This document shows positions 23,560 to 34,891 of a stretch of DNA of 64,000 nt, piece after piece (position 1 is the stretch's first letter; the number at the start of each line of letters is the position of its first letter). This DNA comes from Lepiota brunneoincarnata (taxonomy: Eukaryota; Basidiomycota; Agaricomycetes; Agaricales; Agaricaceae): contig JAEBUN010000003.1 in assembly GCA_023014365.1 (NCBI GenBank), positions 1,426,001-1,490,000 of the forward strand, written 5' to 3'. The translations under genes and the position numbers were made by a program. The notes under the pieces were generated by a model that was given only the letters and a program-made list of their open reading frames with translations, did not search any database and was not told the DNA's origin.

Positions 23560-24675
23560 TGACAAGCCCATCTGTAAGAAGGGAGCGAGCAAAGTCAAGA
23601 CAGTCTGGGTAGGCAGTGGGCATTAGTCCCCAGCCCCAGGTCAAGAGGACACTGTCAACCTCCATTGGGGTCAGAGCCAGGGTAGGGATGGCACTTCCCA
23701 TCTGGACTGATGGGACTCTGGGAGTAGATGTACCGGAGGGGGTAGAGATGGCCATTGGCGAGCCGCGCAACGGTTGCCAAGAAACCACCAGCAAGTGAGT
23801 AGGGGTGGGAGTAGATGCGGCCATATGCATAGGTGGTGGATGGAGCATAGGCCAGGGGTAGAAGTTGTAGGGGGAGTGGGGGCATCAGAAGGGGCTTGCA
23901 AGGAGGGCTGTGTACCTGGGTGTGCCCAGTCTGGGACCGGGGTGGCAGGACCAGATGCAATGGGGTCTAAGCAAGCTGGAGCGGGAGCCTGGGCTGCTGC
24001 AGGAGCAGACGGTCCGGGGGCCGCAGAGGTGGGGCTGGAAACCACCATTGTCTTCTCCTTCTTTGACTTGGGAAGATGGACATGCTTACACGCAATCTGC
24101 TTACCTAATACCATGAGGGCATCACCAAGTTGCTGCTCGGTCCTCCTGATAGAGATATGGTGCTCATCAGCACTGCCCATGGCCACAGAGTAGACATGGA
24201 GGTGAGTGCTGCTAATGTCGGCAACCTGCTTGAGGCTGTGGCTGCCATGACCGACCATGTGCCCACCCATGTTGTCAGTGATGACAAGGGTGGCCTGGTA
24301 GCGATCGGCCTCATCATCCCATGGGTAGTGAGCCAACAGCAGGAGGGCGGTAGAGGTGCCTTTAACCATGGGGTGAGTGTGACCTGGGCAGTTGGGAGTA
24401 CGTATGGGGGCGCCTGCAGGGTAGGACTTTCCCTTTTGGGTAGAGGCTGCCTGAATGACAGCTGGAGTGGGTGTGGCGGTAGCTGTCAAGGATTTCTCCT
24501 CGAGAGTATGGAGGCAAGACGAGAGCAAACCGATCGAGTGGTTAAGCTCACCAATCTAGGCCAAGAGGGCCTGAGTGTCTTCACCAGAATGTGAGAGACC
24601 TGTGTGAACAGGGGTCGCTGTCGATACAGTGGGCGCGAGGGTTTTCTGCTTGCCTGAGGACTTTTGGCAAGGCAT
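23560..24675 (-). pseudogene. KH-domain-like protein of the non-autonomous LTR element
   Basis: The reading starts at an ATG at 24675 (MPCQKSSGKQKTLAPTVSTA) and has one in-frame TAG explained by CAG to TAG. The central part reads YQATLVITDNMGGHMVGHGS, HSLKQVADISSTHLHVYS, then HHISIRRTEQQLGDALMVLG. This fits a type-I KH fold: beta strand, G-x-M-V-G-x-G-x-x-x-L loop and helix, beta strand, helix ending in L-G-K. The last residue of the GxxG loop is Ser. A proline/alanine-rich tail follows, with a frame change near 23850, then a segment with PMEVDS. KH domains bind single-stranded RNA, so a capsid or RNA-packaging role is inference. Confidence 0.6.
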
Positions 24676-24756
24676 ACTAGCAGTAGAGCTGCGTGAACAG
24701 GGTAGATGGGGGGCAGAGAGCTAGGGTGGCAAGTCTGTGTAGAGACTCAAATATTC

Positions 24757-25076
24757 TGTTAGGGGAGCAAGAGGCTGGAACCAATTTAATATTCAAGTGC
24801 TGATCATAATCAGCACGCGCGCTACTTAAGTACAGCAATGGTCTGTGCACAGACCAGGTAACCAAACACTACGTAGACTACCAGAATTAATATGCGCAAA
24901 CAACATACAACAACATATAAAATTGTACACATGGTCGGGCTTGGGGATAGGGGTGGCCAAAGGATGAGGCCGGGCTTGGCATCGGGCATCAGCTAGAGTG
25001 GCTGAACCCAGATGCTTTACCACAGACCTCTAGACATACCCTGCATAAGGGGGGGCAACCTGCCAGTCCCCTTACA
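24757..25076 (-). repeat. 5' LTR of the KH-carrying element
   Basis: 320 bp. It differs from its partner mainly by C/T and G/A changes. Confidence 0.85.
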
Positions 25077-25879
25077 GTGGTGGCAAAAGTATTGGGGACA
25101 TTGATTCACCCAGTGGCTAATTTGATGGCATTCAAAACAGTGATTTCAGCTAATATCATATGCATAGATTGTTTGGGTTTGGGGTATGATGGTGGGGGTG
25201 GTTGGAGGTCTCAGGGGTATAGGGTGGGTACTTGTCATTGCTTGGTTTCCAATTCATCATTTGAGGGCTTCCATGGTTTGTTGTTGAGTTTAGAGTGGGG
25301 GTGTGGAGGTGGGGGGTATGACAATAGGTAGGGTAAGAGGGCTTGGAGGTTGTTCAGGTCAAACACATTGGTGTGTGGAATGAACTTGTTGGGGGTGGTT
25401 TTTGTGGTTGGGGTAGGGTTGCTGTACTGGATCAGGGACTGTGGGCACAAGCCATATACTGGCTGTAGCACTGCAATGTTTGGTGAAGATCTGTTGAAAG
25501 GTGGGGTTGGTCCAGAGTTGATCAAACATGTCCTGGTTGGCTTTCTCAACCTTTTCAATGCTTCATTTGAGGCCTTGGAGGCAGATGAGATTTTCTTGGA
25601 GTTGGAAGAAGCTATTGTGAACTTCTTGAGATACTATTGGCATTGGTTTGATAAAGAGAAAAAAGATGAGGGTAATGGTGCTATCAACTTTGTTAAGGTA
25701 TTGGCCAACTATAGCAATGGGTGGGGGAGCAGGGATGGTGGTTGGCATTTCAGCAATACATAGGTGGAATGGGGTTGGGGGGAGTGGTCTGTTGTGGTAT
25801 GTGGTTTGGCATGTTTTCAGGAGTGTTAAGTGCACTTTCAATGAGGAATTGGTATAGGACCTGGTTGGAGTCAGGTTGG

Positions 25880-26200
25880 TGTTAGGGGAAGTAAGAGCAC
25901 CGGAACCAAGTTGATATTCAGGTGGCGAATACAATTGACACCCACACTACTTATATATATAGAGGTCTGTGCACAGACTGGGTAGCCAAACACTATGTAG
26001 CTACTAGAATATAACATATGCAAACAACATACAAACAACATTAGTCATACACGGATCAGACTCGGGGATGGGGGTGGCTGGAGGCTGAGGCTGGGCTTAG
26101 GCATCAGGCATCGGCTAGAGAGGCTGAGCCTGGACACCCAACCACAGACCCCTAGACATACCTTGCATAAGGGGGTGCACATAACACTAGTCCCCTTACA
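25880..26200. mobile_element. solo LTR related to the KH-element LTR
   Basis: 321 bp, TGTTAGGGGAAG to CCCCTTACA, flanked by GTTGG (25875-25879 and 26201-26205). It keeps the central GTCTGTGCACAGAC palindrome and the same overall layout. Confidence 0.85.
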
Positions 26201-26231
26201 GTTGGGCAGACAAGGAGCAAGTGAGGCTATC

Positions 26232-26781
26232 TGTTACCTGGGTTAGGGGTTTGCTCTTGAGTAGTACAGCAGTCGACACAGGATGTCTATACAGACTTGG
26301 TCCTGTCCTACTGGGTGTGACTTGGAGACAATGGAGCACTTTAAGTCCAGCTGGTTATGGCAAAGAGGTATAGGAGGCAAGAACTTTATAGCACTAAGAT
26401 AAGAATACATAGTAATGTACTGTATCCTTATATATGTACTACTGAGTATGGCTATGTTCCTACTATAAATGTCCAAACCAGAGTAACTATGAGTCAGAGA
26501 TAAGAGAACAAGTCATAAGTTAAATATAGTCCTTCTGATGTACACTACTGATTGTTTCAGAGTGACATATGGCATGGGAAACATAACTGTCCTTCTGATA
26601 TAGAATTTCTGATAACATTAGGTCCTTTCTTAGAGTTGTTTTACATCACAACTTGTTAGTTTCCATCCTCAGGATATTTGGCTAGGTAAGAGGGTTCATA
26701 GTAGTTGACCTGGGGGTTCTCAGTGGAGTCTGGATGAGGAAAAATGACAGGGGAGAAGGTTGGAGTGGGGGTTCTGTGGAG
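26232..26781 (-). mobile_element. A/D-family 3' LTR with a short third-ORF tail
   Basis: The LTR is 26232-26617 (386 bp, TGTTACCTGGG to GATAACA). It continues into TTAGGTCC and the coding tail STSTEPPLQPSPLSFFLI, as in A (36749-36960) and D (57188-57350). The similarity stops at about 26781, so the rest of this copy was lost. Confidence 0.75.
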
Positions 26782-28084
26782 GTTGACCAAGCATTGTCAC
26801 TGTGAGATTTGGACTCATACTTGTTGTGAGAGTGAGACAGGAGGTTTTGGAGTTCCTGGAGCAAGTGAGCTGGCTGGGATGAGTGTCAGAGCCATTAAGC
26901 TTAGTGAATGGAAGTGAGAAAATGCCCACCAGATAAGCCAGTGAAGGTGCATTCATTGGGAGCAAACCTGGTATGGGCATGCTTGGCAGTATTGGTATTT
27001 GCTTTGGCTAGAACCTGTTCAGCCTGGGCATAACAGCAGTGTTTAGTGTTCATATTGGGAACTTGACAATAGGGAAGAAGATGGACAGTGCCTTTAGATG
27101 ATGAGGACTTTTTGATGGTCTCCTAATGAGGGAGGAAGTCAGAATCAGTGGTTAGGGGGAGTAGAGCTAGTGCACCACATTGGAAGCAGATAAATGATGC
27201 TTGTGATAAGGTGAAACTACACAAACCTCTTTGACAATAGCTTGAGAAACCTCCTCATCAACCATCATGTTCTGAAGGTGAGCGATGATCTCAGCCAATG
27301 TAATAGGTTGAGAAGCAGCTAGATTACCATGTCAGCACTGGTTGCTCAGGAGTTGGAGGCACTGTTCATACTCTCAGCAGGCTCAGTATTGGTGTTTACC
27401 ACAACAGCAGCAGAAACAGGAGCCTTGCAATCCTTGCAAGGCTAAGCTTAAACATTAGAAGACAAGTAGAGCCAAAAGAATGCTAAGCTTATGCATTTTG
27501 GGACAGTGGAGCCTTCAGCAGCACTAGAGGAAGTAGAGCCAGTCATGGATGACAGGTTCTGAGCCTCTTCAGTCCTGGTTTTGTGGGATTCCTCAGAGTG
27601 GATGTGATTAATGTGGCTACAGCATTCAGAGAGCACCTTATAGATCACAGGCATCTCATAAGATGAATGGTAGTTGTTTTGATAAATTTTGCAGAGCTTG
27701 CAAATATGGAAGACGTAGTCCTGGCTAACATGGAGCTTGATAGCCTTGGTGTCCTCCAATAACACTTCAATATAAGCAGACTAGAAGATAATTGAACAGT
27801 GAAGAAAGAGACATGGGGATGAATAGACATACCCCAGGAGCATCAAACACAAGGAAAGCCTTCTTGACAAGGGGACAAGCAACTTGACCATTTTGCAGGC
27901 ACTGAAGACAACTTTTGGCATTGTTGATGAGATTGTCAAGCTTGACTTGGAGATTGAGGATAGAAGAAGCCATTTTCTTGTGGAGAATGTCTTCTAGAAT
28001 GAGATGTTGCTCCCTCGCTTTTATAAGAGAAGGCAGTTGGAAGTGATGATGAACCATAGCAAGTGGATGAAAAGTACCCTTCAC
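26782..28084 (-). CDS. hypothetical exons, possibly downstream part of the cysteine-rich gene or a separate gene
   Basis: Two stretches look coding: 28084-27767 (REQHLILEDILHKKMASSIL, KSCLQCLQNGQVACPLVKKA) and 27765-27448 (LLEDTKAIKLHVSQDYVFHI, CKLCKIYQNNYHSSYEMPVI). A GTATGT donor near 27831 would allow an intron of about 60 nt between them. Further left the reading ITLAEIIAHLQNMMVDEEVS, QAIVKEVCVVSPYHKHH is plausible but broken. Leucine spacing suggests coiled coil, and CxxC pairs occur in both. The family is not recognised. Confidence 0.35.
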
Positions 28085-28576
28085 CCTAAACTTATGGCCT
28101 GAGATGCCTAGGAGACCTGTAATCTTGAGTGGCCAGCCTTTGACAGACTAGCCGAACCACAGTTGCCTTATTAGGTAACATGTTGCTAGGGTCTTGCAGT
28201 TATCAGTGTGCACAGGAATTCTGATGAAATGGTGAGGACACCAATTTCAATTTGGCTAGGGGGAGATGGGCCCCAAGTGGTGCTTCAGTAGCAGCTGACG
28301 TGAGCTTTTTTGTGAACACTGTGTATGGGCTGGTTTGGGCTTGTAAGTAATCCCAGAATGGATGACTGGGTCACTATGCATTGCAGATTGTCAATAGACA
28401 TCACAGAAATATCAGAGAAACATATAATGAGTATATAAGTAACTGGCAACCTAGCTTAGCTCTAGGAGATGACAAGAAAGTCAGAAACAGTTTAGCTTAG
28501 CTCAAGAAAAGGGACAAGAAACAAGATTATCATTGAGAGAATATATCTATATACAGGACAAAAGTATATACTACAT

Positions 28577-30690
28577 TCAAGAAGGGACAAAGACTAAGTC
28601 CTCCAAGATGGACCCAGGGTCTTGAGTCATTGGAAAGGCAAGAAAGAGGAGGGACTTGGGTTTCTCAAACTCCTTGTATGTTGGGACCCTAGAGAAGCAA
28701 TCAGCAAAGTTGAAAAAGGCCTGGATGTCCTCAAGAGAGTTGGCACATTCCCATTTCAATGAACACTGCATCATTACCTTCCATTGCAGTCCGAGTGGCC
28801 TGCATCTCCTGGACAAATTGATAAATGACCTGTCAATGATGAAACACAGATGCCTCATAAGCTACTCAGTTTGCCTCCAAGCTGACCAAGCTGGAGGATG
28901 CAACTTGAGCAAATGTGGCCAGATCTAGAAAATAAAGAGAATAAGAAAAGAGAATAAAACACCAAAAGACACTTATGGTATTCACTGGTCATGGAAGACA
29001 TGACCAGGGCATTCATGACACTTGCCAAAACTTGTGGGTGGTCTGTGAATTTGCAAGGGTAGTTGTAGAGGTTGCAGCTGCAACACTTCTTATCCAAGCC
29101 CAAAGGTTCACATTCCAGTTTGCATGTGGCACACATCAGGTACCTATGACAAGGGTGGCAGGTACTAGTCAAAAGAACAACTGTTAATTGGGAAATATAA
29201 AAGAAAAATCAGATAAGCTTATGGAAAGCTGACTGACTGTCAGCAGCTTGGAGAAATCTTCGCTGAAGATTGGGACCAGATGCTTATAACCATGTTCCCA
29301 AATGATCTTGGCTTCAGTGCAGTGAATGCATGCCCTGGGAATGTGTTTCTTTGTTTGTGTGTTTGAGCTCTTGGAAGAAACAATGTGTTTTTGATGTGAC
29401 CTCAAAGGTCCAGCCTATGGAGGTGAGGACTTGGGTACCTCAGGAACCAATGGGCTAGGACTGCAAGAGGGCATAGGAGTCAAAGAGGCCAAAAACAAGT
29501 CTTGAAAAATGAATGCTGGCTCCTGGGGAACAGGCAAAGACTCCAGAAGGAGCTCCAAATCTGGGGAAGGTGAAATCTCCATAGCACTTGGGGGAGACTT
29601 GACCAGAGCAACAGACAAGTGAGGAGGTGATGGGATTGGGCATCTGGGTGAAGATAGTGCATGGTGGCTGTCCAGTGTAGATGACCAGTTAAGAATTTGA
29701 AAGAGGTCATCTTGAGAAACCTCTGGGACTGGGGAATGAGACAGCAAGTTTGAACCTGCCAGAAACAGAGGGTTGAGGGGGTGGCATAAAAGACATCACT
29801 CATTGTTTGCCTTTGAGTGCAGCCAAAATATGAGCTGTAAGACAGATGGTTAGCAAAAGCAGTCCAGAAACATGAGAGAGGAACTAAGCTTATGAGTAGA
29901 AACTCCCGAAGATAAGCTTGGCAGAGTAGGCCTGAGCATGGAAGAACCTGGGGCCTCCAAGGATGCCACAGAAGCCAAAAGGGGAAAGACCAGTGACTCT
30001 GGCTCATCCAGGGCTAGGAGAGACTGAGCAAGGGGGGGCAGTGACATTGAACTTGATGAGGCCTCTGTGGATAATCTACCAGAGGGCCTACCAACAGGGA
30101 TACCTGATGAGAGTTCTGTGGAAAATCTGGCAGAGCACTCATCAGTTGGATTGCACAATGATGCAATAGAAATCACATGTCTTGGTACTGGAGTGGACAG
30201 GGGAGTAGCCAGTGAAGGGGTTGGTTCATGGGGTGGTGAGTATGGTGGGGGAGGGGTCCTATTCATACCCACCTGATGGATTCCCCAAGCTCCTCAAGCT
30301 CCTCTTCCTCCCCTAGCCCTCCTAGCATGTGGTGCTGGTGGTTCCCATTGAGGTAGGCGGTTGCATTGAGCTGGCAGGCAAATGGTAAGACCTAAACACA
30401 GAGAAAAACCATGAGAAACAACAAAAATCTGAGAGAAAAGAGACTTACACTGCACAATTGATGAAGAGGGCATGTCCTGAGAAGCCTGAGGGGTAGTGCT
30501 TGGCCCCACATAATCTGGAAACTGTGTTAGGAAAACAAAGACAGCAGCAGAGCAACCATTACTTACCAGAGGAGGAGTCAGAGTCTTCTTCATACTGGGC
30601 ACACTTGCTGCTACAAGTGTTCCTGTCCATTTGGGGCAACAAATAAGTAGCAAAAGTGTAATAGAAGGGAGATGAGAAGAGACAAGAAAG
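28577..30690 (-). CDS. multi-exon Ser/Pro-rich and cysteine-rich gene of unknown function
   Basis: Coding-like pieces follow one another on the minus strand. One well-formed intron (30392-30448, 57 nt, GTAAGT...TTTAG) joins FPDYVGPSTTPQASQD to VLPFACQLNATAYLNGNHQH. Then come Ser/Pro-rich parts (SPSPDLELLLESLPVPQEPA near 29530-29590), a first cysteine segment (RACIHCTEAKIIWEHGYKHL, 29270-29330) and a second one (CATCKLECEPLGLDKKC, CSCNLYNYPCKF, 29050-29150). The last has the C-x2-C-x6-C half of a fungal zinc cluster. A hydrophobic region (ATFAQVASSSLVSLEANLSS) ends it. Small indels or missed introns remain. The layout resembles the antisense gene of element C. Confidence 0.45.
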
Positions 30691-30698
30691 GAGATGGG

Positions 30699-31349
30699 TG
30701 TCATATCCATGCCAACTCAGAGTCTAATCATTTAAACTTTGGCTTCTTGACTCCACATGTGTTCCACACAACAACCCTCTGCCCTCCGACTCAGCCCCGA
30801 CCTGCTCCGACCACAACCCACTGCCCTGATCACGCGACCACCTCCACACATGCCATGGTCACCTGGCCCTTGGTGTCTCATACCCCCGTCTCCATTTCCC
30901 GTCCGTAGTCAAGATACGTTATTAGTCTCCATACCTGTACCCGTTTCCATTCCATTCGTAATCCGTTTGTAACTAGATCGGTCTCCGCTTTGCTCCGCAC
31001 ATAGTCAGTACGAGTCATAGTTTGTAAGGCCAGTAGTATATATACCGTAGGTACTTGGCTTGTACTCCTCAGTCTGATAATCGAATCAAGCAGCAGACCA
31101 GCTCCCTGTTCCATATCCTCTCCTCTCTTCTGCCTTGCGCCACTTTGGCTCCAACTTCCTGAAATACAGACTAGGACAATAGGAGGGCACAGCACATAAG
31201 CTGAGGCCACAAGTCCAACCCCCCGCCCGAAGTACTCCGCCTCGGTTCCAAAGTCTATGTACTGACTTTGCCCTGTCCCCCTGGTTACCTTATATCAAGG
31301 ATACCACCCCAACCCTCCACTTTGGTCCTGACCTGCACTGGCTCTAACA
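30699..31349 (+). mobile_element. solo LTR, element C family
   Basis: 651 bp, TGTCATATCC to GGCTCTAACA, flanked by ATGGG (30694-30698 and 31350-31354). Compared with the LTRs of C, many CG dinucleotides have become TG or CA, so it is an older copy. Confidence 0.9.
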
Positions 31350-31608
31350 ATGGGAGCGCAAATGAAAGAGAGAAAACAAGAACTTGGGACTTTTAAAAAG
31401 GCCCAATAATGAGATAAAAAATTAAGCTATAGCAACAAGAAGTTGATCTATACATTTAAACTCAGTGACATGACATCATTTTGGAATAAGCTTAGTGAAA
31501 GTATGCTACCCTCAAAGCTGGTGAATGTTCTAGAACACAGAGCACATCAGAGAGACTCAGATGCTGCAAATTTGAAGGAGATAATGACTGAGGACAGTCA
31601 GTAATTGG

Positions 31609-31619
31609 TTAGGGGGAGA
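31609..31619 (+). promoter_or_regulatory. polypurine tract next to the 1.29-kb LTR
   Basis: TTAGGGGGAGA abuts the TG of the LTR at 31620, the usual place for the plus-strand priming site of an LTR retroelement. Confidence 0.5.
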
Positions 31620-32907
31620 TGATATGCCAATTTCATGCCTATACATGAATTCCATACTCTGGAATGATTCCCCACATAGAATCATTGGCTATATTGTTAA
31701 AGAACTCTATAGAGGATTGGTACTATGTCCCGTAGTAGCCAGTTCAACCAAATTGAGGATATTTGAGCCTCAGAAATGTTCAAACCAGTTCATTAGCAAT
31801 AAGCTTAGTGAACCAAGCTATCAGAACACTCTCTAGAGGGATCCAGGACTCTACATAGCCTATTGAGTATACTCCTGGTCACATCAAGGGACCTTACAAG
31901 CAGTTTTCTGATGAACTCAGATTTGTTTGAACCTAAAAAATGTACCAAGCAGGCTGTCACAAGTGTATAGCAAGCTCAATTAATGATGACCAGACCTCAG
32001 AATGGAACGTCCAACATTTGGGAGGTGACACCCAATGCCCAAAACCCTAGAAATATCAAAGACTCATAATTAACAAGTGCTTTGTGGGTCCCAGCACCTC
32101 AGCTTACTGCTTAACTGAGATTAATTACAACAGATCAAGGGATTGTCCATCCGCTATACATTCTGATTATAATTGATCCAGAGGCTTAATGTGCTTGCAT
32201 GGACACAGAATAATACAGACAACCATGGAACACATCTGGCTGGATTGCCACTTGTCAATCAGAGGAAAACCAATAACCCAAGGCAAGGTAGAAATGCTGC
32301 CAAACCTTCCAAAATATTCTGCAGTACCTGTAACAATTAAGCTTATTGTTTTCTATTTCATATTTACTATCTCTTGTATGTATCTAAACAATATAAATAT
32401 GGTTGTGCTTGTTCATGGAGAAGCAAGAGGTCTCACCCCCTACTTCCACATGCAAGTCTGCAAGCCATGATCAAGAACAGTTTCAGAAGACTAATTAGTG
32501 TGCATCATTAAGTGGGATTTTTTTGGTCATCGACCAACCCAGAGACAGAGATAGAGAACAGAGTCCAGAGTTTAGAGTTCCAGAGTGTTAGAGACAGGGA
32601 CAGAGACAGAGAACAGAGTTCAGAGACCAGAGACCAGAGACCCTGCACTTTGAATTGACAGGGATTGTTCTTTCACTGTTGCACTGTACAGCTAATGATA
32701 ATTTCAACAGCTGTTTGTTAACCTCTAAAAACACTACTCTCTTGAATTTTGCTGTCAGAATGCACCCACAGAACACCCTAAAAGATGAAACTGTTCATTA
32801 TCTATCTCATACTACTTGTATTAACTTAAGCTTATTGAATTTTGGCTAAGCTTAGTGAAAACAAGCCCTTTATCTATATTAAAACCCACAAACATTTCTA
32901 CCTTTTC
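31620..32907 (+). mobile_element. 1.29-kb LTR (TGATATGCC family), probably a 3' LTR
   Basis: It runs from TGATATGCC to CTACCTTTTCA and is 1288 bp. A second copy lies inverted at 58347-59636 (1290 bp). Both carry a run of AGAGACAGAGAACAGAG-like units (here about 32540-32645). The neighbouring purine tract suggests that the DNA on its left is internal sequence of the parent element. This copy is strongly CG-depleted relative to the other. Confidence 0.7.
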
Positions 32908-33385
32908 ACTGTCAATATTCCAAGTACTACATGTGGACACACTACATATGATGCCAAGTTCTAATAGGTGTAGTTACATTGTGCATGGAAGGTGTGGACT
33001 GTCATCCTGGATGGAGGCAAAAGCTTTGAGAAAAGAGAATGCTAGTTCAATTGCACAGTGGTTATTTGAAGATATCATTTGCCAATGTATAGTGAAGATT
33101 GTCATGGACAATGGTTCTCCATTTAAGAAAGCTGTTTGATGGCTGGAAGAAAAGTATGGGATAAAGGGAGTAACAATATCTCCCTACAATTCCAAAACAA
33201 ACAGGATTATTGAGAGACCCCACTGGGATGTGCAACAAATGTTGTACAAAGCTACAGATAGAGATGTCAAAAAGTGGTATTGGCACCTACTGCATGTTAT
33301 GTGGGCAGATCGGATAACCATTAGGAAAGGAATGGGGTGTTCCCTGTACTTTTTGGTAACTGGAGTGCACCCAATGCTACCTCAA
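32908..33385 (+). pseudogene. Gypsy integrase core fragment
   Basis: The reading is FQVLHVDTLHMMPSSNRCSY, IVHGRCGLSSWMEAKALRKE, KIVMDNGSPFKKAV, stop, WLEEKYGIKGVTISPYNSK and IIERPHWDVQQMLYKATDRD. The three acidic residues of the integrase core (D in HVD, D in MDNG, E in IIER) are all present. One TGA interrupts the frame, explicable as CGA to TGA. It is cut by the LTR on the left and the LINE on the right. Confidence 0.8.
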
Positions 33386-34891
33386 TGCACTGGCTGGCCT
33401 TATCCCCCTCCACCTTCATCTCTGCAAACTGTGTGATAGGGCTGCCCTCTGCATTTGCAGGCTTCACCACACTCATGCCCTTCACTCCCTCCTGGATTGG
33501 TGCTCTACCTCCACAGTCAAGCACCCACTGGCCATCCCCTTCCTTGCCCCAGGCATTTGCAGACAGACTGGTGGTGCTTTCCAGGACTTTGACAGGTTGG
33601 CTGCCAAGGCCACTGACCCTCTGATTCCTTTCCCTTCTGTTGGTAGACCAGGCCAATGCCTGCTTGACTTGTATTCAGATATGTTTTCCTTTCTCTCTCT
33701 TCCTCCTGGGTCCCACACACCTGTGGAGATTCAGCTCTTTCACAGTAGGGTAAACACCATCATCTCCTCCTCCTCTTGTTCCCAGTTCTCTCCCTTAGTT
33801 TGCATTTCTACCCACTCTCCCCTTCCCAATTCTGGGCTGTGCACATCAGCCTCAGTTGCTATCACCCTCTCTTCTTCCTCTATTTTTAGTGTATCTCTCT
33901 TCCCTGGTCAGGGTTGACACTCCTGTGCTGCCTTATTTGCCTTGTGCTCTGGTTTATGTACTTCTCTCTCTCTTGTTGGTAATGCTTCAGATATTACTGT
34001 CCTTATCTCTTCTTCTTCTTTTTCTTCTTGTAAAACCATCCTTGATCCCTCCCCCCACTCTGGACAGGCTTACTCTCTGGCAGTCATTAAGGCCTTATTC
34101 CCCTGGCTGGTAGCTTCTCCCTCCCAGACAGTCAAGTTTGTCTTGATCCCCTCCACATGGCAGCTCCCTGCCTTGGCTTCAGTCACTCATGAGGCCAAAT
34201 CTGCATGCTTCCCTGCTTCTGCAGCTTCTCCAACCACACTGGACTTCCTGCAGGCTCAGGCTTCTCTTACTGCATCTGCTAAATGGCAGAAGGACTTTGC
34301 AGCCTCATCCAAATACCGTGGCTCCCGATTTCTCACCATCTTTGATAAGAGCAACAAGCCCCTTGCCCCATCATCCCTACACTATGGAACTTGGCTCATC
34401 TTAACCACCAAGAACCCACCATCTCTCACTGTTCACCTCACCCACTGTATTACCAGCCATGCCCCTATTGGGGAATACTGCCAGCAGTTCTTCCCTGATG
34501 AACCAGTCCAATGCCTATGTGGTGAACTCCTGGAGACCCAGGACCACATCCCTTATGACTGCCCCTACTTCTCAAGGACAAAGTCCAACCTTCAGCACAA
34601 CACTTCCCTGCTGCTCTCTAACCTAGTTCAGTTTCTCTGAGACAATCCAGCTGCCTTTGCCTTTCCTTCAAAGCCTACTGCTTCCCAAGGGACTCCTGCC
34701 CCCAGAGTGAGCCAACCACCCTCTTCTCCCTCTTTGTCACCTTCCCCCCCTCCCTTTGCAGCCATATATAGTTTATCACATGGGGCCTCCAGCCCCATCT
34801 CTTTAACTAATCCAATGTAGTAGATACTCATTGGTGCAGACTGCTAATGGACCCTGCATAATAAATTGTTGATTTAAAAAAAAAAAAAAAA
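33386..34891 (+). mobile_element. 5'-truncated LINE with poly(A) tail
   Basis: The RNase H-like and C-terminal part is open at 33942-34640 (GQAYSLAVIKALFPWLVASP, SVTHEAKSACFPASAASPTT, FLTIFDKSNKPLAPS). The zinc motif CLCGELLETQDHIPYDC follows, and the element ends in 16 A residues (34876-34891). Upstream frames (33386-33940) are broken. RT and endonuclease domains are absent, the typical result of incomplete reverse transcription. Confidence 0.75.

Larger units (their letters stand above)
23155..25076 (-). mobile_element. complete non-autonomous LTR element carrying a KH-like ORF
   Basis: Two LTRs (23155-23473, 319 bp, and 24757-25076, 320 bp) start TGTTAGGGGAGC and end CCCCTTACA. The 5-bp duplication GTGGT flanks the unit (23150-23154 and 25077-25081). 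The internal 1.28 kb holds one long ORF on the minus strand and no protease, RT or integrase. A purine tract (AAGAGGGGGCTGG) precedes the 3' LTR at 23474-23486. It must have moved with enzymes from another element. The solo LTR at 25880-26200 belongs to a related family. Confidence 0.88.
22893..25879 (-). mobile_element. Gypsy element B1 remnant: third ORF, split by a KH-type LTR element
   Basis: The two pieces 22893-23154 and 25082-25879 join into the minus-strand third ORF also seen in B2 (35602-36364 plus 45754-46240). The upper piece reads YHNRPLPPTPFHL, QEVHNSFFQLQENLICL, VYGLCPQSLIQYSNP and FDLNNLQALL. The lower piece has the knuckle remnant SAPRHYMQQYPTYHQNHQ. A purine tract followed by TAATATTACC on the minus strand (about 22887-22905) should mark the start of its 3' LTR. 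Pol of this copy is not in the window. Confidence 0.65.

Noticed and set aside
23774..24193. Plus-strand Gly-rich ORF in the KH-carrying element
   Set aside because: It is the complement of the Ala/Pro-rich part of the minus-strand ORF, and the element's purine tract shows the minus strand is the coding one.
31620..32907. 1.29-kb repeat as a DNA transposon
   Set aside because: There are no inverted terminal repeats. TG...CA ends, the flanking purine tract and a 4-bp duplication at the other copy favour an LTR.
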